The notes beneath the pieces were generated by a model. That model did not search any database. It saw only the letters and a list, made by a program, of their open reading frames with translations, and had not been told where the DNA came from. From the NCBI GenBank assembly GCA_001603615.1, contig LUZL01000147.1, positions 1 to 5,454 of the forward strand: DNA of 5,454 nt. The letters run 5' to 3'. The position numbers and the translations under genes were made by a program. Every line of letters begins with the position of its first letter. Position 1 is the stretch's first letter. Shown here piece by piece: positions 1 to 5,454 of the stretch. The stretch is from Bacteroidales bacterium Bact_20. GTDB lineage: Bacteria; Bacteroidota; Bacteroidia; Bacteroidales; DTU049.

Positions 1-1002
1 CTAAAAGCTAATCCTAATAGACCCGCAGTAGGCACAGTCATAGAGTCTGGGCTAGAAAAAGGTCGTGGCTATGTAGCAACTGTTTTAATACATAATGGTA
101 CTCTACATGTGGGTGATGCAGTATTAGCAGGAGTTTATTATGGGAAAGTAAGAGCTATGTTTGACGAAAGAAATCAACCTAAAAAAGTAGCTGGTCCTAG
201 CTCTCCTGCACTTATACTAGGTCTTAACGGTGCACCACAAGCTGGAGATAAATTACTAGCTATGCCTTCTGAAAAAGAAGCTAAAGAAAGAGCTCTCAAA
301 CGCCAACAATTACTTAGAGAGCAATCTATTAGAGCTAAAAAACATATTACTCTTGATGAGATTGGCCGTAGAATAGCTATTGGCGATTTTAAAGAATTAA
401 ATTTGATCGTTAAAGGAGATGTAGATGGTTCTGTAGAAGCATTGAGCGATTCTTTATTGAAACTATCTAATGAACATGTACAAGTAAATGTTATTCACAA
501 AGGGGTAGGTGCTATCACGGAATCTGATATTCTGCTAGCTGCTGCTTCTAATGCTATCATCATAGCTTTCCAAGTACGCCCTGCTCCTGCCATTCGTAAA
601 CTTGCTGAACAAGAACAAATACAAATTAAATCTTATTCTATCATCTATGATGCTATAGAAGAAATTAAATCTGCTATAGAAGGTATGCTAGAACCTACGA
701 TAGAAGAAACTATTCTCGGTACTGCCGAAGTAAGGCAAGTATTTTCTATTAAAAAATTAGGTAATATCGCTGGTTGTATAGTTTTAGATGGTAAAATTGA
801 GAAAAATGCTCGTGTAAGACTAATAAGAAATGGTATAGTAATATATGATGGTGAAATGATATCTCTGAAGCGTTTCCAAAATGACGTTAAAGAAGTACTA
901 ACTGGTCAAGATTGCGGCATCGGTATTAAAAATTTCAACGATATTAAGGTAGGCGATCTCATAGAAGCTTATATCACTACCTCTGTAGAACAAAAATTAT
1001 AG
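1..1002 (+). CDS. infB: Translation initiation factor IF-2, C-terminal part (5' end outside window)
   Basis: IF-2 is the cytoplasmic GTPase that brings fMet-tRNA to the 30S subunit and promotes 50S joining. The frame is open from base 1, so this is the last 333 residues; the N-terminal region and the G domain with its GTP-binding motifs lie upstream. Visible in order are the domain II beta barrel ([17 protein letters not shown], window residues about 14-30, then [12 protein letters not shown]), a charged linker helix at about 88-115, domain III starting near residue 133 ([20 protein letters not shown]), and the fMet-tRNA-binding C2 domain from about 237 ([37 protein letters not shown]). All blocks line up with bacterial IF-2 without gaps that I can see, and the C-terminus ends where expected. 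A GTG at 109 falls inside the domain II barrel and is not a credible start. Stop TAG is at 1000-1002; rnz follows after 40 bases. Identification is secure. Confidence 0.97.
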   Translation, partial: LKANPNRPAVGTVIESGLEKGRGYVATVLIHNGTLHVGDAVLAGVYYGKVRAMFDERNQPKKVAGPSSPALILGLNGAPQAGDKLLAMPSEKEAKERALKRQQLLREQSIRAKKHITLDEIGRRIAIGDFKELNLIVKGDVDGSVEALSDSLLKLSNEHVQVNVIHKGVGAITESDILLAAASNAIIIAFQVRPAPAIRKLAEQEQIQIKSYSIIYDAIEEIKSAIEGMLEPTIEETILGTAEVRQVFSIKKLGNIAGCIVLDGKIEKNARVRLIRNGIVIYDGEMISLKRFQNDVKEVLTGQDCGIGIKNFNDIKVGDLIEAYITTSVEQKL

Positions 1003-1005
1003 TAA

Positions 1006-1029
1006 TTATCATTATTCTGATAATGATAA
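1006..1029. repeat. Perfect 10-bp inverted repeat in the infB-rnz spacer
   Basis: TTATCATTAT (1006-1015) and its exact reverse complement ATAATGATAA (1020-1029) flank a four-base loop, TCTG. The hairpin begins 3 bases after the infB stop and ends 13 bases before the rnz ATG. The stem is nearly all A-T pairs and no run of T follows on either strand, so it does not look like a classical intrinsic terminator. It could be a weak terminator, an mRNA-processing or stability element between cotranscribed genes, a structure near the rnz start, or a palindromic protein site. The repeat is directly visible; its role is not known. Confidence 0.6.
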
Positions 1030-1042
1030 AAATTTCATTATA

Positions 1043-1978
1043 ATGGTAGAAATTAATATTTTAGGCAGTGGATCTTCTCTACCAATGTTTAAAAGATTTA
1101 GTCCATCACAAATAGTAAAGATTGAAGGAAAAACAATATTAATTGATTGTGGCGAGGGGACTCAAATTCAATTACAACGTTTTGGTTTTTCTATACTTAA
1201 TATAGATTATATTCTTATTTCTCATCTACATGGTGATCATTTCTTTGGATTATTTGGGCTACTGTCATCTATGCTTTTACTTGGTAGAACTAAACCTCTT
1301 ACTATATTTGCTAATAAAAATTTAATTCCAATTTTAGAAATTATTTTTCAAGATAAATTATCTGGCAAATATTTTCCATTTGATTTTTTACCATTAGATT
1401 TCAATAATATTAACAAGATTATTGAAGAAGATAAATTTATGATTTACTCATTTCCACTTGACCATTCTGTACCTACTTGTGGTTTTATGATTCAGGAAAA
1501 GCAAAGACCGAGAAATATTATCAAAAGCTTCGTAGAGCTTTATCATCCTAGTATAAGTGATATTAAAAATATCAAACAAGGTGCAGATTACTTTGATAAA
1601 AATTCTGGTAAATTATTTAAAAATGAAGAAATAACTACACAACCACCTCAACCATTCTCTTATGTATATTGTAGTGATACAGCCTATACATTAATTAATT
1701 ATTCAGAAATCCAAAATCCAATTTATTTATTCACTGAAGCTACATTTTTACAAGAAAAAATAGATACAGCTAAATCTAAAAAACATATGACTGCTTCAGA
1801 AGCTGCACTCCTTGCTTGTCATCTCAATGCTCAACATTTGATCCTAGGTCATTTCAGCTCTGAATATAGAGAAATTGATCTGTTTAAAAAAGAAGCTAGC
1901 CAACATTTTCCTTTTGATAAAATTATCTTAGCATATGACGGTTTTAAAATTAAATATGACAATTATAAAAAAAAATAA
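1043..1978 (+). CDS. rnz: Ribonuclease Z (tRNase Z), short form
   Basis: This zinc-dependent endonuclease of the metallo-beta-lactamase fold cuts tRNA precursors just after the discriminator base, preparing the 3' end for CCA. The product is 311 residues, typical of the short bacterial form that works as a homodimer. Metal ligands and catalytic residues are all present: HLHGDH at 61-66 (H61, H63, D65, H66), H141 in FPLDHSVP, D212 in YCSDTAY, H248 in KKHMTA and H270 in LGHFSSEY. The N-terminal LGSGSS (7-12) and IDCGEGTQ (34-41) motifs are standard for the family. Residues about 150-205 carry the RPRN, IKQGADY and PPQP wording familiar from Bacteroidetes homologues. The ATG at 1043 fits the family N-terminus; no Shine-Dalgarno sequence is visible, as is usual in that phylum. 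I see no TAnnTTTG promoter in the 40-base spacer, so cotranscription with infB is plausible. Predicted to be functional. Confidence 0.95.
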   Translation: MVEINILGSGSSLPMFKRFSPSQIVKIEGKTILIDCGEGTQIQLQRFGFSILNIDYILISHLHGDHFFGLFGLLSSMLLLGRTKPLTIFANKNLIPILEIIFQDKLSGKYFPFDFLPLDFNNINKIIEEDKFMIYSFPLDHSVPTCGFMIQEKQRPRNIIKSFVELYHPSISDIKNIKQGADYFDKNSGKLFKNEEITTQPPQPFSYVYCSDTAYTLINYSEIQNPIYLFTEATFLQEKIDTAKSKKHMTASEAALLACHLNAQHLILGHFSSEYREIDLFKKEASQHFPFDKIILAYDGFKIKYDNYKKK

Positions 1979-2076
1979 AAAATATATAATATTTACAAAA
2001 ATCTAATCAATACTGTAACAAAATAATACTTCTAAAAACCAATAAAAAACAAGCTAATTTTAACGACTACATACAT

Positions 2077-2128
2077 TAGACATAAAACCATTAATTGTAG
2101 ACATAAACTATATAAACATAGTCAAAAC
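2077..2128. repeat. Three phased 10-bp repeats upstream of the gyrB promoter
   Basis: TAGACATAAA occurs exactly at 2077-2086 and again at 2098-2107. A weaker third copy, TAGTCAAAAC (7 of 10 matching), sits at 2119-2128, immediately before the proposed -33 TTTG. The starts are 21 bases apart each time, about two turns of B-DNA, so all copies would present the same helix face. Such spacing is typical of binding sites for a regulator acting next to RNA polymerase. In DNA this AT-rich a 10-base match can arise by chance, and the third copy is weak, so a regulatory role is inference. Confidence 0.4.
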
Positions 2129-2129
2129 A

Positions 2130-2161
2130 TTTGTTTATTTGAGATAAAATCATTAATTTTG
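2130..2161 (+). promoter_or_regulatory. gyrB promoter of the Bacteroidetes type
   Basis: A -33 element TTTG (2130-2133) is followed after 20 bases by TAATTTTG (2154-2161), a full match to the Bacteroidetes -7 consensus TAnnTTTG. The spacing is within the range known for that sigma factor. A second TTTG at 2138-2141 is too close to be the partner. Transcription would begin just downstream of the -7 box, near 2165-2170, giving a leader of only about 20 bases before the ATG at 2187. The match is directly visible; activity is inferred. Confidence 0.72.
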
Positions 2162-2186
2162 CATAATATAAAAACACAAAAAAATT

Positions 2187-4133
2187 ATGAGTGAAGAAAT
2201 ACAAGAAAATGGTTACACTGCGAATAATATACAAGTATTAGAAGGATTAGAAGCTGTACGTAAAAGACCCGCAATGTATATAGGAGATACAGGAGAGAGA
2301 GGGTTACATCATTTAGTATATGAAGTATTAGATAATTCTATAGATGAAGCATTAGCTGGTTATTGTGATCATATTAAAGTAATTATTCATCCTAATAATG
2401 CAATAACAGTAATAGATAATGGTAGAGGCATACCTGTAGATATGCATCCAGTGGAGAAGAGGCCAGCATTAGAGGTTGTATTAACCGTATTACATGCTGG
2501 TGGTAAATTTAATAAAGACACATATAAAGTCTCTGGTGGTTTGCATGGTGTGGGAGTATCTTGTGTAAATGCTTTATCTAAAAAAATGATTGCTACAATA
2601 AAACGCGATGGCAAAATATGGCAACAGACATATGCTTTTGGCAAACCTATTACTGAATTACAAGTGATTGGTGAAACGATGGAAACTGGTACAACTATTT
2701 ATTTCGAACCTGACGAAACTATTTTTCCTATAGTAGATTATAAATATGATATATTATCTAAAAGATTGAAAGAATTATCCTTTCTAAATAAAGGAGTAAA
2801 AATTGAACTTATTGATGAGAAATCAAATCCTGATGATCCTATAGTAAATGTTTATCATTCTGAAAATGGATTAATAGATTTTATACATTATTTAGATGAA
2901 TCTAGGCAAGTTCTAATGCCTGAGCCTATATATATAGAGGGTGAAAGAGATAATATAAAAGTAGAAATAGCTTTTGAATATAATGACTCATATATAGAGA
3001 ATGTACATACATTTGTTAATAACATCAACACTATAGAAGGAGGCACTCATTTAGCTGGTTTTAGAAGAGCACTCACACGCACTATGAAAGCTTATGGAGA
3101 TGCTCAAGGTTATTTTGATAAAGTAAAATTTGAAATCGCTGGAGATGATTTTAGAGAAGGATTAACAGCTATTTTAAGTGTTAAAGTTCCTGAACCTCAG
3201 TTTGAGGGACAAACTAAAACAAAACTTGGTAATACAGAGGTTGCTGGTATAGTAGATACTATAGTCAGTGAACATTTAGCATATTATTTACAAGAACATC
3301 CCAAGGAAACTCGGGAAATATTTAATAAAGTTGTGTTAGCTGCTACAGCTCGCCATGCTGCAAGAAAAGCAAGAGAAATGGTACTTAGAAAAACTGTTTT
3401 TAACTCTGCACAATTGCCGGGGAAATTAGCTGACTGCTCAGAAAGCGATCCTTCAAAATGCGAGATATTTTTGGTAGAAGGAGATTCAGCAGGTGGAACA
3501 GCTAAACAAGGTCGTAATAGACTCTATCAAGCTATACTTCCCCTCAGAGGCAAGATATTAAACGTAGAAAAAGCTGCTGATCATCGTGTATTTGAAAGTG
3601 AAGAAATACGTAATATATACACCGCTCTTGGAGTATCTATAGGTACACCTGATGACCCCAAAACACTAAATCTAGAGAAATTACGTTATCACAAAATAAT
3701 AATTATGACTGATGCTGATGTGGATGGTAGCCATATTACAACATTAATACTTACATTCTTTTTCAGATATATGAAAGAATTAATAGAAAAAGGATATGTT
3801 TATGTAGCCGCTCCACCTCTATATCTGATAAAACAAGGTAATAGACAAGTATATTGCTGGTCAGATGAGCAAAGAGATAAAATAACATTAGAGTGGAAAC
3901 AAAAATATGGAGACAAGAATATTCATATTCAAAGATATAAAGGTCTAGGAGAGATGAATGCAGAGCAATTGTGGGAAACCACAATGAATCCAGAAACACG
4001 ATTCCTCAATAGAGTTACTATAGAAAACGCAGCTGAGGCTGATAGAATATTTTCCATGCTAATGGGCGAAGATGTTCCACCACGAAGACAATTCATAGAA
4101 GAGAATGCTAATTTAGCTCAAATAGATGCATAA
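2187..4133 (+). CDS. gyrB: DNA gyrase subunit B
   Basis: GyrB is the ATPase subunit of the A2B2 gyrase that introduces negative supercoils into DNA in the cytoplasm. At 648 residues it is complete and of the short type. The GHKL ATPase domain shows E46 and N50 (EVLDNSIDEA), D77-G81 (DNGRGIP) and the lid GGLHGVG at 117-123. The transducer domain follows, with its ATP-contacting QTK loop at 342-344. The TOPRIM domain has EGDSAGG at 431-437 and the metal-binding D509, D511 and D513 in TDADVDGSHI, then PLYLIK (544-549) and RYKGLGEMN (583-591). The wording YTANNIQVLEGLEAVRKRPA is that of Bacteroidetes GyrB rather than the paralogue ParE. R454 takes the place of E. coli K447, which I recall as usual in this phylum. 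The ATG start gives the normal N-terminus and follows the promoter at 2130-2161. No strong terminator is visible; an IS begins about 57 bases past the stop. No defects seen. Confidence 0.97.
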   Translation: MSEEIQENGYTANNIQVLEGLEAVRKRPAMYIGDTGERGLHHLVYEVLDNSIDEALAGYCDHIKVIIHPNNAITVIDNGRGIPVDMHPVEKRPALEVVLTVLHAGGKFNKDTYKVSGGLHGVGVSCVNALSKKMIATIKRDGKIWQQTYAFGKPITELQVIGETMETGTTIYFEPDETIFPIVDYKYDILSKRLKELSFLNKGVKIELIDEKSNPDDPIVNVYHSENGLIDFIHYLDESRQVLMPEPIYIEGERDNIKVEIAFEYNDSYIENVHTFVNNINTIEGGTHLAGFRRALTRTMKAYGDAQGYFDKVKFEIAGDDFREGLTAILSVKVPEPQFEGQTKTKLGNTEVAGIVDTIVSEHLAYYLQEHPKETREIFNKVVLAATARHAARKAREMVLRKTVFNSAQLPGKLADCSESDPSKCEIFLVEGDSAGGTAKQGRNRLYQAILPLRGKILNVEKAADHRVFESEEIRNIYTALGVSIGTPDDPKTLNLEKLRYHKIIIMTDADVDGSHITTLILTFFFRYMKELIEKGYVYVAAPPLYLIKQGNRQVYCWSDEQRDKITLEWKQKYGDKNIHIQRYKGLGEMNAEQLWETTMNPETRFLNRVTIENAAEADRIFSMLMGEDVPPRRQFIEENANLAQIDA

Positions 4134-4190
4134 AGTGAAGTAAGTGATAGTTTTAAAAACGATTCTTAAGGAGATGAATAAATAACTAAT

Positions 4191-4217
4191 TTATTGTTAT
4201 ACTTAAAAATTGTTATT
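4191..4217 (+). repeat. Left terminal inverted repeat of the IS
   Basis: This end pairs with 5246-5272 in inverted orientation. The core GTTATACTT (4196-4204) is identical to the reverse complement of 5259-5267. The full 27 bases match at 22 positions, with only one mismatch in the outer 14. The inner edge overlaps the last codon and stop of the transposase gene. The exact outer boundary is uncertain because no target duplication confirms it. Confidence 0.65.
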
Positions 4218-5205
4218 TATATATTTGTTTCACTAGTCCTCTATACTTGTCCCACGCCCACCTATCATGCGATGACAAGTTTAGTAATCTTCCAATGTCA
4301 GGTTCTATCAAATCTTTCAAGTATTTATTTGTTATCACAAACCACATCAAATAGCTTTGCAGGTATTTAGTGGCTACTCCATGAAATCTACACAACCACA
4401 CCTTGAAATCTTTTATTTTTTCTTCTACTATTTTTACACTGTAAATGCCACGTTTCACTTGTCTTTTGTTTACTATAACTTTTTTACTTTTTACACTCTT
4501 AATACCTTTTTTAAATTCCTTCTTTGGCTTTACACATACTAGATTCTTCTCTGATATTCTATTCTTTAGCTCTTCTTTTAATTGCTCATTTTTTACTTTC
4601 TTCACACCAACTTGTTTAAAAAGCAAATTACCTTCTCTGTCGGTAACTACTAGTACTGCCACTTTGGGATGTTTCTTCTTACGTGCTCGCTCATATTCTT
4701 CTAGACTTTTGAATTTCCTGCCTTTTTCTGAGTAATTCATTAGCAGCTCATCGGCTTCTACTATACCAGAGAAACCTATTCCACCTTCAAAAGATCTCAA
4801 TGCTGCTAATATTTTATGTCGCCACTGGAAGCTAGTTTTCAGACATATTCCAACCTCACTAGCACAAGCTCGCAGACTTTTACCATCTAGCATACATCTC
4901 ATATAGTCTAGCATCAATGGATATTTTCTCATTCGGTAGACAAAGGTGCGAGCAGTTTCTCGAAATTGATAACCACATGTCTTACATTTGTACACTTGTC
5001 TGCCATTTTGTTTACCAGCTTTGATGACGTCTTCACTTTTGCAGTTAGGACATATGGCTGCAGTGGATTGTATTTTTACTTTTTGGTAGTCTACAGCATT
5101 AGCATTACTATCAACTAAATATTGATAAAGCTGATCTAGGAAGTCTCGCTTGTGATCCTTAGGCAGAGCTAAGTATTCATCTGTATTTTGGAATAAATCT
5201 TTCAT
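4213..5205 (-). CDS. IS1595-family (ISXO2-like) transposase, probably lacking the second catalytic Asp
   Basis: This 330-residue protein should bind the IS ends and catalyse DNA transposition. A zinc ribbon is formed by C52, C55, C74 and C77 (CPNC and CKTCGYQF), followed by a helix-turn-helix-like stretch at about 108-133 (GKSLRACASEVGICLKTSF). The ISXO2-like nuclease domain starts at FSGIVEADE, with the first catalytic Asp at D152, and ends with WLCRFHGVATKYL (270-282), a family hallmark. The second catalytic Asp normally sits in an LCTDG or LCSDG motif; here the aligned stretch reads LVCVKPKKEF (222-231), with K226 in its place and no nearby Asp. E261 or E262 could be the third acidic residue. 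The frame is open throughout, so this is substitution rather than frameshift. The ATG at 5205 follows a TAATTTTG promoter box. Family assignment is firm; catalytic activity is doubtful. Confidence 0.88.
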   Translation of the reverse strand: MKDLFQNTDEYLALPKDHKRDFLDQLYQYLVDSNANAVDYQKVKIQSTAAICPNCKSEDVIKAGKQNGRQVYKCKTCGYQFRETARTFVYRMRKYPLMLDYMRCMLDGKSLRACASEVGICLKTSFQWRHKILAALRSFEGGIGFSGIVEADELLMNYSEKGRKFKSLEEYERARKKKHPKVAVLVVTDREGNLLFKQVGVKKVKNEQLKEELKNRISEKNLVCVKPKKEFKKGIKSVKSKKVIVNKRQVKRGIYSVKIVEEKIKDFKVWLCRFHGVATKYLQSYLMWFVITNKYLKDLIEPDIGRLLNLSSHDRWAWDKYRGLVKQIYK

Positions 5206-5221
5206 AATTAAATTTTTGTAA

Positions 5222-5229
5222 CAAAATTA
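5222..5229 (-). promoter_or_regulatory. Possible -7 box of the transposase gene
   Basis: On the minus strand this reads TAATTTTG, a full match to the Bacteroidetes TAnnTTTG element and identical to the gyrB -7 box. It ends 16 bases before the transposase ATG, implying a very short leader. No TTTG is found at the expected -33 distance; the best is TTTT (5249-5252, 19-base spacer). The promoter is probably weak. In AT-rich DNA a chance match is possible. Confidence 0.45.
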
Positions 5230-5245
5230 GTGAATTTATTTCAAT

Positions 5246-5272
5246 AATAAAATATTTAAAGTATAACATTAA
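5246..5272 (-). repeat. Right terminal inverted repeat of the IS
   Basis: This is the partner of 4191-4217, with 22 of 27 bases matching when reverse complemented and the core AAGTATAAC at 5259-5267 exactly complementary. It lies 41 bases upstream of the transposase start and overlaps the position where a -33 promoter element would be expected, so transposase bound here could repress its own gene. That regulatory idea is inference. Confidence 0.65.
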
Positions 5273-5335
5273 AATATTACTTATTATTTCCTTACACCAC
5301 ACTCTTTACCTTTTATTAAATTCGCTTACATCTTC

Positions 5336-5452
5336 CTACTCCACTATCTCTACCTTATACTCCTTTAGCCTTCCTATTTTAGCAGCACTATTTACTCTTG
5401 CATTTCCTATGTTTTTAAAAGTACAATCACAAATTTTACCTTTATATTCAAA
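5336..5452 (-). CDS. C-terminal end of an unrecognised protein (partial, runs off the right edge)
   Basis: A minus-strand frame is open from the window edge to a TAG at 5336-5338, giving 38 residues beginning FEYKGKICDCTFKNIG and ending GRLKEYKVEIVE. The mix of charged, glycine and hydrophobic residues looks like real protein, whereas the overlapping open plus-strand frame is rich in Leu and Ser as an antisense shadow would be. I do not recognise the family. Past the TAG the same frame continues for nine codons (EDVSEFNKR) to a TAA, so a decayed or shortened gene is possible. Its stop lies about 64 bases from the IS right end, so this would be the gene next to the insertion. No function can be assigned. 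Confidence 0.4.
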   Translation of the reverse strand, partial: FEYKGKICDCTFKNIGNARVNSAAKIGRLKEYKVEIVE

Positions 5453-5454
5453 AT

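Larger units (their letters stand above)
1979..2186. other. AT-rich intergenic region between rnz and gyrB
   Basis: This 208-base stretch is strongly AT-rich and contains no credible open reading frame or RNA gene. Its first half shows no GC-rich hairpin followed by T residues, so I cannot place an rnz terminator. Its second half holds the 21-bp-phased TAGACATAAA repeats and the gyrB promoter, which are listed separately. The 17 or so bases before the gyrB ATG are almost all A and T, with no AGGAGG-like ribosome-binding site. Confidence 0.8.
4191..5272 (-). mobile_element. IS1595-family (ISXO2-like) insertion sequence, about 1.08 kb
   Basis: The element consists of one transposase gene enclosed by imperfect terminal inverted repeats (4191-4217 and 5246-5272, 22 of 27 bases matching). 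The length is reasonable for the family. It lies just downstream of gyrB and points toward it, so it interrupts no recognisable core gene on its left side. I tried several possible outer ends and found no exact 8-bp target duplication, the usual size for IS1595 elements; the exact ends are therefore uncertain by a few bases. The missing duplication, together with the altered catalytic centre, suggests an old or immobile copy. Another possibility is a copy changed by recombination. Confidence 0.75.

Noticed and set aside
109..1002. Separate gene starting at the GTG at 109
   Set aside because: The same frame is open to base 1 and continues the IF-2 domain II sequence upstream, so this GTG is an internal valine codon.
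2387..2644. 85-codon minus-strand open frame within gyrB
   Set aside because: It lies wholly antisense to the conserved ATPase domain of gyrB, has no recognisable motif and is best explained as a shadow.
3763..3999. 78-codon minus-strand open frame within gyrB
   Set aside because: It is antisense to the conserved TOPRIM and C-terminal region of gyrB, and its hydrophobic, Tyr- and Leu-rich product is typical of a shadow in AT-rich DNA.
4177..4195. Terminator for gyrB
   Set aside because: The 7-bp stem is entirely A-T with a five-base loop, lacks a following T-run and overlaps the IS end, so it is not convincing as an intrinsic terminator.
4357..4735. Two overlapping plus-strand open frames inside the transposase gene
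   Set aside because: Both are Phe-, Thr- and Ser-rich antisense readings of the lysine-rich part of the transposase, with no protein-like features of their own.
4213..5205. Possible double frameshift explaining the loss of the LCTDG motif in the transposase
   Set aside because: The residues on both sides of the gap (NLVC before, VKRGIY and RFHGVATKYL after) keep family register with no length change that I can see, so substitution is more likely than compensating frameshifts.
5283..5454. Open plus-strand frame at the right edge
   Set aside because: It has no start codon until late in the stretch and its Leu- and Ser-rich composition is what an antisense reading gives; the minus-strand frame looks more like protein.

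Overview
This is an AT-rich window with three housekeeping genes on the + strand (the end of infB, then rnz and gyrB), followed by an insertion sequence on the opposite strand. The protein sequences look like the Bacteroidetes. GyrB is the short type of about 650 residues, without the long insert of enterobacterial GyrB. RNase Z carries the arm and zinc-site wording familiar from that phylum. The gyrB promoter matches the Bacteroidetes sigma pattern (TTTG, 20-base spacer, TAnnTTTG), with an A-rich leader and no Shine-Dalgarno sequence. The strong AT bias and an IS element beside core genes would suit an obligate intracellular lineage such as Amoebophilus or Cardinium. That placement is inference from memory, not a database match.

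Layout: 1-1002 is the C-terminal part of translation initiation factor IF-2, with its start outside the window. A 40-base spacer with a perfect 10-bp inverted repeat leads to rnz (1043-1978), the tRNA 3'-end-processing endonuclease. A 208-base non-coding stretch (1979-2186) then holds the gyrB promoter and a 21-bp-phased repeat just upstream of it. gyrB (2187-4133) encodes a complete DNA gyrase B subunit. From about 4191 to 5272 lies an IS1595/ISXO2-type insertion sequence. It is bounded by imperfect terminal inverted repeats, and its single transposase gene (4213-5205, minus strand) converges on gyrB. The last 180 bases hold AT-rich spacer and the C-terminal end of an unrecognised minus-strand reading frame that runs off the right edge.

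The three core genes serve translation initiation, tRNA maturation and DNA supercoiling. infB and rnz are close enough to share a transcript, while gyrB has its own promoter. The window looks mostly ordinary. The best second looks are the transposase, which is full length yet appears to lack the second catalytic aspartate of its family, and the phased repeat upstream of gyrB. I see no sign of a new multi-gene system here.
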